From Gammaproteobacteria bacterium AqS3 (GTDB lineage: Bacteria > Pseudomonadota > Gammaproteobacteria > MEIF01 > AqS3), in contig MEIF01000003.1 of assembly GCA_001750645.1 (NCBI GenBank), forward strand, positions 36,001 through 100,000: a stretch of 64,000 bases of DNA. The letters are read 5' to 3'. Below the pieces are notes generated by a model, which saw only the letters and a program-made list of their open reading frames with translations, did no database searches and was not told where the DNA came from. The first letter of the stretch is position 1. Each line of letters begins with the position of its first letter. Of the stretch, positions 9,287-17,592 are shown piece after piece. The translations under genes and the position numbers were made by a program.

Positions 9287-10162
9287 GTGCTCAAAGAATT
9301 GCCCCGCCGGCTCCTGCGGACGCCGCTGAGCGCCGCCGCCGCAGCCATCGTGCTGTGCAGCCTGCCGCTGGTGTGCGTGCTGGGCATGGCGCTGGCGGTG
9401 AGTGTGCTGCTGCGTCACGGGGTGCGCTCCTGGCAGGTTCAGGCGGCCATGCTGGCCGGCTGTGCAATCCAGTGCGGCTTGAGCGGCGAGCCCACGCCCC
9501 TGCTGCTGGGGGGTTCGGTGCTGCTGGCAGCCTGCACCCTGCGCATCGCCGGGCTGGACAAGGCCGTTCTGGCGCTGCCATTCCTGGGACTGCTGGCCGG
9601 GGCGCTGCTGGGCGAGTGGATCGGCACGGACTACCTGGAGCAGCTGCGCACCGTCATCGAGACCCTGAGCCCCAAGGCCGGCTCGGCGCTGCCGAGCGAT
9701 CCGAATGAGCTGCTGGGGCTGCTCGTCCAGGGGATGGGCTTGACCACCGCCCTGCTGACCCTGGCCGTGCTGCTGCTGGGGCTGCACTGGCAGGACGATG
9801 ACGAGGAGTCCAGCGAACTGGGCGAGAGCTGGCGGGCGCTGCGTCTGCCGATGCTGCCGGCGGTCGGCCTGACCGCCGCCTTCGTGCTGGGATCCTGGGC
9901 CGAGATCGCCCTGCTCAGCAGCCCGCTGATCCTGCTGCCGCTGCTGCTCGGCGGCCTGGGCCTGCTGCACTGGCTGGGGCATCGGCTGAAGCTGGGCGGC
10001 TGGGTGTTTTTGATCTACCCGCTTGTGCTGCTGGTGCAGCCGGTGGTGGGCTGGGCGATCAGCGCCGTCGGGCTGGCCGATGCGCAGTTCGACCTGCGCG
10101 CGCAATTGGTTTCGCAGTCGGCCGAGGAGGCCGAGGAAGAGGAGGATCAACGATGGAAGTGA
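9287..10162 (+). CDS. Polytopic membrane protein between rpsR and rplI (DUF2232-like)
   Basis: A 291-residue protein with seven or eight hydrophobic segments (around residues 17-40, 48-66, 88-110, 150-167, 190-210, 215-235 and 240-262) and a strongly acidic C-terminal tail (EEAEEEED). Start GTG at 9287 follows the rpsR stop by three bases. The position between rpsR and rplI is typical of pseudomonads and relatives, which carry a DUF2232-type membrane protein there. Function is unknown. Its last ten bases overlap rplI. Confidence 0.85.
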   Translation: MLKELPRRLLRTPLSAAAAAIVLCSLPLVCVLGMALAVSVLLRHGVRSWQVQAAMLAGCAIQCGLSGEPTPLLLGGSVLLAACTLRIAGLDKAVLALPFLGLLAGALLGEWIGTDYLEQLRTVIETLSPKAGSALPSDPNELLGLLVQGMGLTTALLTLAVLLLGLHWQDDDEESSELGESWRALRLPMLPAVGLTAAFVLGSWAEIALLSSPLILLPLLLGGLGLLHWLGHRLKLGGWVFLIYPLVLLVQPVVGWAISAVGLADAQFDLRAQLVSQSAEEAEEEEDQRWK

Positions 10163-10596
10163 TACTGCTGGAAAAAATCTCGAACCTGGGGGATCTGGGC
10201 GAGATCGTCAAGGTCAAGAACGGCTATGCGCGCAACTACCTGCTGCCGCAGGGGCGCGCCCTGCCGGCGACCGAGGCGCACCGCAAACAGCTCGAGGCGC
10301 GTCTGGAGGAGCTGCGCAGCGAGGCCTCCGAACGGCTCGCGACCGCCCAGCAGCGCGCCGACACCCTGCCCGAGGAGGTCGCCATCAGCGCCCACGCCAG
10401 CAGCACCGGCGTGCTCTACGGCTCGCTGGGCGCCCGCGAGATCGCCGAGGCGATCTCCGGCACCGGCCAGGCCGTCGACCGGCGCGAGATTCACCTGCCC
10501 GAGGGCTCCCTGCGCGCCCTGGGCGAATACGAGATCGAGGTCAAGCTGCACCCGGATCTGAACAAGCCGGTCAAGGTGACGGTCATCTCCGCATGA
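10153..10596 (+). CDS. rplI: 50S ribosomal protein L9
   Basis: A 147-residue L9 with the signature GDLGEIVKVKNGYARNYLLPQG in the N-terminal domain, a long connecting helix (residues 41-75) and the C-terminal rRNA-binding domain. It binds 23S rRNA near the L1 stalk. It overlaps the preceding membrane gene by 10 bases and the dnaB start by four (ATGA). Confidence 0.98.
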   Translation: MEVILLEKISNLGDLGEIVKVKNGYARNYLLPQGRALPATEAHRKQLEARLEELRSEASERLATAQQRADTLPEEVAISAHASSTGVLYGSLGAREIAEAISGTGQAVDRREIHLPEGSLRALGEYEIEVKLHPDLNKPVKVTVISA

Positions 10597-12029
10597 ACCC
10601 GCTCACAGCGCCGCAGGCTGAGCAGGCCGAACGCGCTGTGCTGGGGTCTCTGCTGGTCGACCCGCGCAGCATCAGCGAGGTGCGCCAGCGCCTGGCCCCC
10701 GAGGACTTCTACGACTCGCGCCACGCCCAGGTGTTCGAGGCTCTCGAGAACATCACCGGCGAGAACCCCGACCGCGAGCTGGCGCTGGATGCGGTGCTGC
10801 AGTGGCTCGAGCGCGCCGCCCAGATCGAGCGCTCCGGCGGGCGCGACTACATCGCCGAGCTGCTGCAGCACGCAGTCCCGGCACGGCACGTCCACCACCA
10901 CGCCGTCACCGTGCGCGACGCCTCGATGCGCCGCAGCCTGCTGCAGTCGGCGCTGCTGATCCAGGAGATGGCGCTCAATCCGGGTGACGAGACTCCCAAG
11001 AACCTCATCGACAGGGCCTCGAAATCTCTGCTGGATATCGAGCAGCGCGGCCTCGGCAGCAATGAGCCCGAACCGGTACACCGGGCGCTGCGCGACAACG
11101 TCGAGGAGATCGGGCGGCGCAGCCGGGGCGAGGGGCAGAAGTTCATCGGCACCGGCTTTCGGGACCTCGACAGCAAGATCATCGGCCTGCTGCCCTCCAA
11201 TCTGGTGATCCTGGCGGCACGGCCGGGCATGGGCAAGACCGCCCTGGGGCTCAACATCGCCAGCAACGTCGCCGAAAGCGGCCACGGCGTGCTGTTCTTC
11301 AGCCTGGAGATGTCCAAGGACGAGCTGGCCCGGCGGCTGCTGTCCGAGCGCGCCGAGATCGGGCTGCACGAACTGCGCGTCGAGCAGCCGGTGCTGACCA
11401 AAAGGCAGTTCGACAGCATGGACCAGGTGGTCAGGAAATGGAGCGCCGCGCAGATGTACATCGACGACACCTCGGGGCTGGAACCCATCGATCTGCGCGG
11501 CAAGATCACCCGGCACCTCAACCAGCGGATCGACAGCGGCGAACCCTCCATCGGGCTGGTCGTGGTCGACTACCTGCAGCTGATGCGCGTCCCCGAGCAC
11601 GCCGACAACCGCGTGCGCGAGGTCTCGGAGATCTCGCGCAGCCTCAAGGAGATCGCCCGCGACTTCAAGGTCACCGTGCTGGCGCTGGCCCAGCTCAACC
11701 GCGATGTCGAGAAGCGCGGCTCGAGGCGACCGGTGCTGCAGGACCTGCGCGAGTCGGGCTCGATCGAGCAGGACGCCGACACCGTGCTGATGATCCACCG
11801 CCCCGACGTCTACGGCGAGTCCGACCAGAGGGCGCCGGCGCCGGGCGAGCCGCCGCGGGCACCCGAGGGCATGACCGAAATCCTGATCCGCAAGCAGCGC
11901 AACGGCGAGCTCGGCATCATCAAGCTGCAGTTCGACAGCAAGCGGACCGCCTTTCTCGACTACACCGAACCCGACATCGACAGGGGCTTTGAGGACGAGT
12001 TCGCAGGGGAGAGCGCCGGAGGGTTCTGA
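10593..12029 (+). CDS. dnaB: Replicative DNA helicase DnaB
   Basis: A 478-residue hexameric replication-fork helicase. Residues 1-110 form the helical N-terminal domain (QAEQAERAVLGSLL...). The RecA-like C-terminal domain shows Walker A ARPGMGKTALG (about 210), FFSLEMSKDELA, Walker B LVVVDYLQLM (about 325) and the RESGSIEQDAD/VLMIHR region. The start was set at ATG 10593, overlapping the rplI stop, instead of the 10023 ORF start that runs through L9. No intein is visible. Confidence 0.97.
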   Translation: MNPLTAPQAEQAERAVLGSLLVDPRSISEVRQRLAPEDFYDSRHAQVFEALENITGENPDRELALDAVLQWLERAAQIERSGGRDYIAELLQHAVPARHVHHHAVTVRDASMRRSLLQSALLIQEMALNPGDETPKNLIDRASKSLLDIEQRGLGSNEPEPVHRALRDNVEEIGRRSRGEGQKFIGTGFRDLDSKIIGLLPSNLVILAARPGMGKTALGLNIASNVAESGHGVLFFSLEMSKDELARRLLSERAEIGLHELRVEQPVLTKRQFDSMDQVVRKWSAAQMYIDDTSGLEPIDLRGKITRHLNQRIDSGEPSIGLVVVDYLQLMRVPEHADNRVREVSEISRSLKEIARDFKVTVLALAQLNRDVEKRGSRRPVLQDLRESGSIEQDADTVLMIHRPDVYGESDQRAPAPGEPPRAPEGMTEILIRKQRNGELGIIKLQFDSKRTAFLDYTEPDIDRGFEDEFAGESAGGF

Positions 12030-12033
12030 CGCA

Positions 12034-13398
12034 ATGGCCAGGTCGAGAACCCAGTATCGATGCGGCAGCTGCGGGACCGTCCACAGCCAGTGGATGGGCT
12101 TCTGCACCCAGTGCGGCGAGGGCGGCCTGATCGAGGAGCGCTCTGCCCAGGCTGCGCGGCCGGGGCGCTCCCCCCGGCAGCAGTCGAGCCCGGGGGCGGG
12201 GGCGCCGGCGGGACAGTCGCTCAACTCGATCCAGGTGCGCGAGCAGCTGCGGCTGTCGACCGGCATCGCCGAGCTCGACTGGGTGCTCGGCGGCGGCGCC
12301 GTCGAGGGGGCGGCGGTGCTGCTGGGCGGAGTCCCCGGGGCCGGCAAGAGCACGCTGCTGATCCAGGCCTGCGTCAACATGTCGGTGCAGTTCGACGTGC
12401 TCTACGTCAGCGCCGAGGAATCGCTGCAGCAGATCGCCCTGCGCGCCCAGCGGCTGAGGCTGGACTCGGAGCGGCTCAAGCTGCTGTGCGAAACCCAGGT
12501 CGAGGCCATCCTCGCCGCCGCCATGCGCGACCGGCCCAAGGTGCTGATCATCGACAGCATCCAGACCGTCATGACCGGCGAGGGCGGCACCCCCGGCGGG
12601 GTCAGCCAGGTGCGCGAGAGCGCCGGCGCCCTGATCCGCCACGCCAAGGACACCGGCACCGTGCTGTTCATGGTCGGCCACGTCACCAAGGAGGGGGCGC
12701 TCGCCGGCCCGCGCGTGCTCGAGCACCTGGTCGACTGCTCGCTGATGCTCGACACCCCCGGGGAGACGCGCTACCGCACCCTGCGCGCGCACAAGAACCG
12801 CTTCGGGGCCGCCAACACCCTGGGGATATTCGCCATGACCGAGACCGGCATGCGCGGGGTCAAAAACCCCTCGGCGATCTTTCTGGCGCGCAGCGAGGAG
12901 ATTGTCAACGGCAGCGCCGTCACCATCACCTGGGAGGGCAACCGCGCCCTGCTGCTGGAGCTGCAGGCGCTGTGCGACATCGGCGCCGGCTACCACCGCC
13001 TGGCGGTCGGCACCGACACCAACCGGCTGCACCTGCTGCTGGCGGTGCTGCACCGACACTGCGGCATCGAGCTGGCGCAGGCCAGCGTCTACACCAATGT
13101 GGTCGGCGGCATGCGCATCGAGGAGACCGGAGCCGATCTGGGGCTGCTGCTGGCGGTGCTCTCAAGCCTGCAGCAGCGCCCGCTGCCGCGCGATCTGGCG
13201 GTCTACGGCGAGATCGGCCTGACCGGCGAGATGCGCCCGGTGCCGGCCGGGCAGGAGCGCCTCGCCGAGGCCGCGCGCCACGGCTTTCGCCACGCCATCA
13301 TCCCCAAGGGCAATGCCCCGCCCAAACCCCTCAAAGACATTCAGGTGCGCCCGGTCGAGACCCTGGCCGAGGCGGTCGACGCCGCCCTGGGGAAATAG
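12034..13398 (+). CDS. radA: DNA repair/recombination protein RadA (Sms)
   Basis: A 454-residue branch-migration factor. The N-terminus has a four-cysteine zinc finger (YRCGSCG...FCTQCGEGG). The RecA-like core carries Walker A GGVPGAGKSTLL, and the RadA-specific KNRFGAANTLG motif follows near residue 255. The C-terminal Lon-protease-like domain includes NVVGGMRIEETGADLG and GEIGLTGEMRPV. ATG 12034, behind GGAGGG, gives the standard N-terminus; the track start at 11989 would overlap dnaB. Confidence 0.97.
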   Translation: MARSRTQYRCGSCGTVHSQWMGFCTQCGEGGLIEERSAQAARPGRSPRQQSSPGAGAPAGQSLNSIQVREQLRLSTGIAELDWVLGGGAVEGAAVLLGGVPGAGKSTLLIQACVNMSVQFDVLYVSAEESLQQIALRAQRLRLDSERLKLLCETQVEAILAAAMRDRPKVLIIDSIQTVMTGEGGTPGGVSQVRESAGALIRHAKDTGTVLFMVGHVTKEGALAGPRVLEHLVDCSLMLDTPGETRYRTLRAHKNRFGAANTLGIFAMTETGMRGVKNPSAIFLARSEEIVNGSAVTITWEGNRALLLELQALCDIGAGYHRLAVGTDTNRLHLLLAVLHRHCGIELAQASVYTNVVGGMRIEETGADLGLLLAVLSSLQQRPLPRDLAVYGEIGLTGEMRPVPAGQERLAEAARHGFRHAIIPKGNAPPKPLKDIQVRPVETLAEAVDAALGK

Positions 13399-13440
13399 TC
13401 GTCTGTATACTTGCCGCACCGCTGCACGGGGCCTGATCTG

Positions 13441-14271
13441 ATGGGTTCATCCAGAAAATCCGTGAAAAAGTGGCACAACAAAATCCACTGCGGCGACTGT
13501 CTCGACATCATGAGAAAAATGCCGGACGATTGCGTCGATTTAATCGTGACTTCCCCGCCTTATGCAGATGCCCGGGCTCATACCTACGGCGGCATTTCTC
13601 CCAAAGATTATGTTAAATGGTTTGGCGTGAGAGCCGTTGAGATGAAAAGAATATTGAAACCCAGCGGGTCGTTCATTCTCAACATCAAGGAAAAGGCCGT
13701 CGATGGAGAGCGCCACACCTATGTGCTGGAATTGATTTTGTCGCTGAAAAAAGATGCGGGTTTTCGCTGGGTTGAAGAATATATATGGCACAAAAAAACC
13801 TCCGCTCCCGGAAGGTGGAAATATCGCTTCAGAGACGCCTGGGAGCGCATCATTCATTTCAGCAAGGACAAGAACATAAAAATGAATCAGGAGGCGGTGA
13901 AAATTCCCATAGGCGATTGGAAGGACACCCGCCTTAAAAACATGAGCCAAAACGATATGGAGCGGAGAAACTCTGCGACCCAATCCGGAATAGGGAGAAG
14001 GATTTCAGCTTGGGAGGGAAGGGACACGGTGTTTCCCTCCAATGTGCTTCACAAATCCCCGGTTGCCCACAATACCGGCCACAGTGCGGCCTTCCCGGAC
14101 TGGCTGCCGGAATTTTTTATCAAATTGTTTACCGATGAGGGCGATGTCGTGCTGGATCCCTTCTCCGGGAGCGGGACGACATTCAGGGTCGCAAGTGAAT
14201 TGGGACGCATTCCGATTGGAATCGAGATCAATCAGGAATATATTGATGCCTTGCTGGAAGCGTCTTCATGA
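13441..14271 (+). CDS. Type II DNA methyltransferase (beta group, N4-cytosine or N6-adenine)
   Basis: A 276-residue amino-methyltransferase. The catalytic motif IV reads TSPPY near residue 36, and the SAM-binding motif I (DPFSGSGTT) lies near residue 240, the motif order of the beta group. SPPY is typical of N4-cytosine and some N6-adenine enzymes. It would protect host DNA from the endonuclease encoded next, whose ATG overlaps this stop (ATGA). The start is uncertain between ATG 13441 and the track's TTG 13411. Base composition is visibly more AT-rich than radA, which suggests acquisition. Confidence 0.88.
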   Translation: MGSSRKSVKKWHNKIHCGDCLDIMRKMPDDCVDLIVTSPPYADARAHTYGGISPKDYVKWFGVRAVEMKRILKPSGSFILNIKEKAVDGERHTYVLELILSLKKDAGFRWVEEYIWHKKTSAPGRWKYRFRDAWERIIHFSKDKNIKMNQEAVKIPIGDWKDTRLKNMSQNDMERRNSATQSGIGRRISAWEGRDTVFPSNVLHKSPVAHNTGHSAAFPDWLPEFFIKLFTDEGDVVLDPFSGSGTTFRVASELGRIPIGIEINQEYIDALLEASS

Positions 14272-14945
14272 GCCGACTGAGTTGGATCGATGACGATCAA
14301 TTAGAAAAAATTGTCTCGGAAATGCTGTCCCGTGCTGAAAAAGCCAAAGACAAAGCCCACAAAAGAATCAAAACAAACGTTATAGACCCCTTTGCCTCTC
14401 TGGTCACTTCTGCGGTGGTCAATATTAATAACAAAGACCAGCTCTCAAGGGCATTGCAAGATACGTCTGCGATATCTGCCACATCAAATGCTGTTGGCAA
14501 TTTTCATCAAGAAATTCTAGGTGCCATAGAAGGTTTTCGCAATCACGATGCAGGCTATGATTTGGAATGTGCCGAGAAAAAAATCTTGGCAGAAGTGAAA
14601 AACAAACACAACACGATGAATTCGTCTAATCGTGAAAATGTTATTAATAAATTAGCAACAGCGATCAGTCAGAAGCCAAGCAGAGATTGGGCGGCTTATT
14701 TGGTCATCATCATTCCGAAAAAACCTGAGCCGTATAAAAAGCCCATTCCAGGCAAAAGAAATGTGTATGAAATTGACGGCGTGTCCTTCTACAAATTAGC
14801 CACTGGTTCCCCGACAGCTCTGCACGATTTATATCGTGCCGTTGAAAAAATAATCATCGAAAGATATCCCCTTATCAATTCAAAAGATGCCACTGCTCTT
14901 GGCTATTGCCAGGAAGCTTTGGCAGAGGCTTTTGGGACGGAATAA
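14268..14945 (+). CDS. Eco47II-family type II restriction endonuclease
   Basis: A 225-residue protein. The segment AEVKNKHNTMNSSN (about 103-117) closely matches the catalytic block of the Eco47II/Sau96I-like family (RE_Eco47II, GGNCC specificity), and gives the E-x-K catalytic pair after an upstream acidic residue (GYDLECAEKK). The N-terminal VIDPFASLV and the C-terminal GVSFYKLATGSPTALHDLY also match that family. Cleavage specificity is inferred from family resemblance only. The four-base overlap with the methyltransferase fits a restriction-modification operon inserted between radA and 14974. Confidence 0.8.
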   Translation: MSRLSWIDDDQLEKIVSEMLSRAEKAKDKAHKRIKTNVIDPFASLVTSAVVNINNKDQLSRALQDTSAISATSNAVGNFHQEILGAIEGFRNHDAGYDLECAEKKILAEVKNKHNTMNSSNRENVINKLATAISQKPSRDWAAYLVIIIPKKPEPYKKPIPGKRNVYEIDGVSFYKLATGSPTALHDLYRAVEKIIIERYPLINSKDATALGYCQEALAEAFGTE

Positions 14946-14973
14946 TCCCGGCAAAAACTGATTGGGCAGTCCC

Positions 14974-15570
14974 CTATTCGGGCAGCGGGATGTCCCGGCC
15001 CATGCTGTAGAACTCGGCGTTGGGCTTGATGCCGACCAGGTTGGCCATGCGGTTGCTCATCGCGAAGAAGGCGGCGATGCTGCCGATGTCCCAGATGTCC
15101 TCGTCGTTGAAGCCGCACTCGTGCAGGGCGGCGAAATCGGCCTCGCCGAGGGCGGCGGAGTCATTCGTCACCTTGACGGCGAAGTCGAGCATGGCCCGCT
15201 GGCGGGGGGTGATGTCGGCCTTGCGGTAGTTGGTGGCGATCTGGTCGGCCAGCAGCGGATGCTTGGCGCGGATGCGCAGGATGGCGCCGTGGGCGATGAC
15301 GCAGTAGAGGCAGTTGTTCTCGCCCGAGGTCGCCACCACGATCATCTCGATCTCAGCCTTGGTCAGCACCGACTCGCGGTACATCAGGGCATCGTGGTAG
15401 ACGCTGAAGGCGCGCAGCTCCTCGGGGCGGTGCGCCTTGGCCAGGAATACGTTGGGGATGAATCCGGTCTTTTCCTGAATCTTCAGCACCATCTGCTTCA
15501 GGTCGTCCGGCAGCTCGTTGAGGTCGGGGACGGGATAGCGGCTGAAATCGGTGTTGGCGGCTTGGCTCAT
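14974..15570 (-). CDS. AhpD-like/carboxymuconolactone decarboxylase-family peroxidase-related protein
   Basis: A 198-residue helical protein with the redox motif CLYCVIAHG (CxxC followed by H) near residue 90, as in AhpD-like alkylhydroperoxidases and uncharacterised peroxidase-related enzymes. ATG 15570 is preceded by GGAGT and gives MSQAANTDF; the track's 15606 start adds 12 unlikely residues. A TATATT -10-like box lies upstream. A paralogue of equal length is at 60157-60753. Confidence 0.85.
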   Translation of the reverse strand: MSQAANTDFSRYPVPDLNELPDDLKQMVLKIQEKTGFIPNVFLAKAHRPEELRAFSVYHDALMYRESVLTKAEIEMIVVATSGENNCLYCVIAHGAILRIRAKHPLLADQIATNYRKADITPRQRAMLDFAVKVTNDSAALGEADFAALHECGFNDEDIWDIGSIAAFFAMSNRMANLVGIKPNAEFYSMGRDIPLPE

Positions 15571-15649
15571 GGGGGACTCCTGACTGAGGGCGCACAGGGC
15601 GGGCAATATACCCGCTGGCGCCGGTGCGATAAAGCGCCCGCCGCCCGGG

Positions 15650-16147
15650 TCAGTCCTCGATGCGGGTCAGGCCGGCCTGCATCCAGCGCAGGTTGATGCC
15701 GATGCGGCGGCTGTCCGGCGCCGCCCAGGTGTAGGCCAGCGCCATCTCAACCCCCTCCCGGTAGACCGCCAGCTTCAGCACCGGGACGCGCCCGCCGTAG
15801 GAGACCTGGTGCAGCTCGACCTCGTATCCGGTCGCCTCCCCGTCAATCACCACCGGCACCCTGGAGCCGGCGCTGCTCCACCGCAGGCCGGTAATGCGCG
15901 CCCAGCCCTCGCCGCCCTCGAGCTCCTCCCTGCTGAAATACCCGGGCGCCAGGGCCTCGTCCGTCAGATCCCTGCGCACGGCGATCCAGCCGGTGAACTC
16001 GGCCGGCGCCTCGGCCAGGTGCGACTCATCCGGGCTGCCGCCTGGTTCGGCAGATTCGGGGGCGCCGCCGCAGCCGGCGAGCACGAGCGCCCCCAGCAGC
16101 AGCGCCGCACCCGCCGCCCCGCCCCTGCATTGAGCTGTCCATTTCAC
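15650..16147 (-). CDS. Predicted outer-membrane or periplasmic lipoprotein of unknown function
   Basis: A 165-residue protein recovered from the C-terminal part of a longer track ORF. GTG 16147 overlaps the amine oxidase stop (GTGA) and follows GGGAGGGG. The signal peptide ends in a lipobox (LVLAGC, Cys near 28) followed by a low-complexity linker. The mature part (FTGWIAVRRDLTDEALAPGYF...YEVELHQVSYGG) has no family I recognise. It is the last gene of the operon and may be an accessory to the exported amine oxidase. Confidence 0.75.
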   Translation of the reverse strand: MKWTAQCRGGAAGAALLLGALVLAGCGGAPESAEPGGSPDESHLAEAPAEFTGWIAVRRDLTDEALAPGYFSREELEGGEGWARITGLRWSSAGSRVPVVIDGEATGYEVELHQVSYGGRVPVLKLAVYREGVEMALAYTWAAPDSRRIGINLRWMQAGLTRIED

Positions 16148-17592
16148 AATCCCCTCCCGGAGCGCTGTGCGGTCCCAGCGCTGACATTCAACATCTGCAT
16201 GACCTCGCCGGCTGCGCGCCGACCCGAGACGAGCGCGGCCTCGACCCCCGGCTGGTGCAGCTGGGTGTGCTCCCCGGCAAACGCCAGCCGCCCCTCGGGC
16301 CTGGCCATTGCAGCGGCAAAGCGCTTCTGGCTGCCGACCGGAAAGTGCGAAAACGCCCCGAGGGCGAAGGGGTTGGCACCCCAGGAAATGGCCGCCTCCT
16401 GCCGCAGCGCTCCCTGCGTCGAGGGGCGCAGCTGCCCCAGCAGATTTTCTGCGGCGGCGGGGTCCTCGGCGAGCAGGCGGTCCAGCCGGGCAGCCGCCTC
16501 GCCCATGGCAAAGACCCCGGCGCGCGCACCGCCCCCGGGCAGCGGCGAGACGAACACGCGCCCGAGCGGGGCGTCGCTCCACAGGTGGGGCGGCAGCCCG
16601 TCCTTCAGCCAGAATTCCTCCTCGGCCCTGAACAGCACCCGGGTCACCGGAACGTAGGCCAGGCTGCGGATGGCGTCGACCTTGGCGGGACTCAGCGGGG
16701 CGTCGATGCGCACCCGACGCAGGGTCGAGAACGGCAGGGTCGAGATGGCCGCCCGGGCGCGCACCCCGGAACCGTCGCTGCAGCGCACCTCGATGAACTC
16801 GCCGGCCTCCGAGATGCGCTCGATGCGGCGGTTGAGCTGCAGGGCGTCGCCGACCTCGGCGCCCAGCCCCTCGGCGACCTGGCTCAGTCCGCCGGCCACC
16901 TGAAAGGTTCCGGCCGGCCTGGAGTTGCGCCGGATCAGCAGCGTGCGCAGCAGGTCGGTCCAGGAGATGTCGCGAATGTCGTGGGCGTTGAGGTTGGCGG
17001 CGATCAGGTGCAGCGCCGCCTCGGATGCCCCCCGGCCTTTCAGATAGTCGGCGAGCGGGATGTCCCACTGCTGCCAGTCGGGGCCGCCCCAGCCGTCCAG
17101 ATCCGCAGCCGGCAGCTGCCTGGGCAGGTAGCGCTGCAGCAGCCGCCACGGCTGCGCACCGCGCTCATCCTCGGTCAGATCGGCGCTGAGCTCGCTCGCC
17201 GCCCACTGCTCCTGAGACATCAGCTCGCCGCCGATCGAGAGTGCATAGCCGCGCGGATACGCCCCCTCCAGAGAGGCCTCGCCGATGCCATAGCGCTGCA
17301 TCAGCCCGAGCAGCTCGGCGTAGCTGCGCCCCATTTCAGTGGCTCCGGCCTCGGGCGCCCCGGGCAGCTCCGTCAGCGAGCGAACCCGTCCGCCGATGCG
17401 GTCCGATCCCTCCAGCAGCACGACCTCGAGCCCGGCCTCTCGCAGCAGGGAGGCGGCATGCAGTCCGGCCATGCCGGCCCCGAGCACGGCGACGTCGGCG
17501 CTCTGCGGCGGGCGCGCACAGCCGAACGGCATCGAGGCGGCGCCCAGCAGCGCCGCCGAGCCCAGCAAAAAATGCCGGCGATCGGGGCTCAT
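16144..17592 (-). CDS. Tat-exported flavin amine oxidase family protein
   Basis: A 482-residue FAD oxidoreductase. The N-terminus (DRRHFLLGSAALLGA) is a twin-arginine signal. The dinucleotide fold GAGMAGLHAA (about 36) is followed by the EGSDRIGGRVRS motif diagnostic of amine oxidases, and the C-terminal FAD motif is LAFAGEHT. Substrates of such exported monoamine/polyamine or phytoene-like oxidases vary. ATG 17592 overlaps the upstream CoA transferase (ATGA), placing it in the catabolic operon. Confidence 0.88.
   Translation of the reverse strand: MSPDRRHFLLGSAALLGAASMPFGCARPPQSADVAVLGAGMAGLHAASLLREAGLEVVLLEGSDRIGGRVRSLTELPGAPEAGATEMGRSYAELLGLMQRYGIGEASLEGAYPRGYALSIGGELMSQEQWAASELSADLTEDERGAQPWRLLQRYLPRQLPAADLDGWGGPDWQQWDIPLADYLKGRGASEAALHLIAANLNAHDIRDISWTDLLRTLLIRRNSRPAGTFQVAGGLSQVAEGLGAEVGDALQLNRRIERISEAGEFIEVRCSDGSGVRARAAISTLPFSTLRRVRIDAPLSPAKVDAIRSLAYVPVTRVLFRAEEEFWLKDGLPPHLWSDAPLGRVFVSPLPGGGARAGVFAMGEAAARLDRLLAEDPAAAENLLGQLRPSTQGALRQEAAISWGANPFALGAFSHFPVGSQKRFAAAMARPEGRLAFAGEHTQLHQPGVEAALVSGRRAAGEVMQMLNVSAGTAQRSGRGL

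Noticed and set aside
8348-10150. 600-residue minus-strand ORF opposite rpsF/rpsR/membrane protein
   Set aside because: Composition (Gln/His/Arg rich) is typical of antisense frames in GC-rich DNA, and the opposite strand carries ribosomal protein genes.
10491-13059. Long minus-strand ORFs (629 and 379 residues) opposite dnaB and radA
   Set aside because: Shadows of well-conserved genes with no recognisable motifs.
15650-17149. 499-residue ORF spanning the amine oxidase and lipoprotein
   Set aside because: Its first two thirds are out of frame with the amine oxidase and low in complexity; the real product is the lipoprotein starting at GTG 16147.
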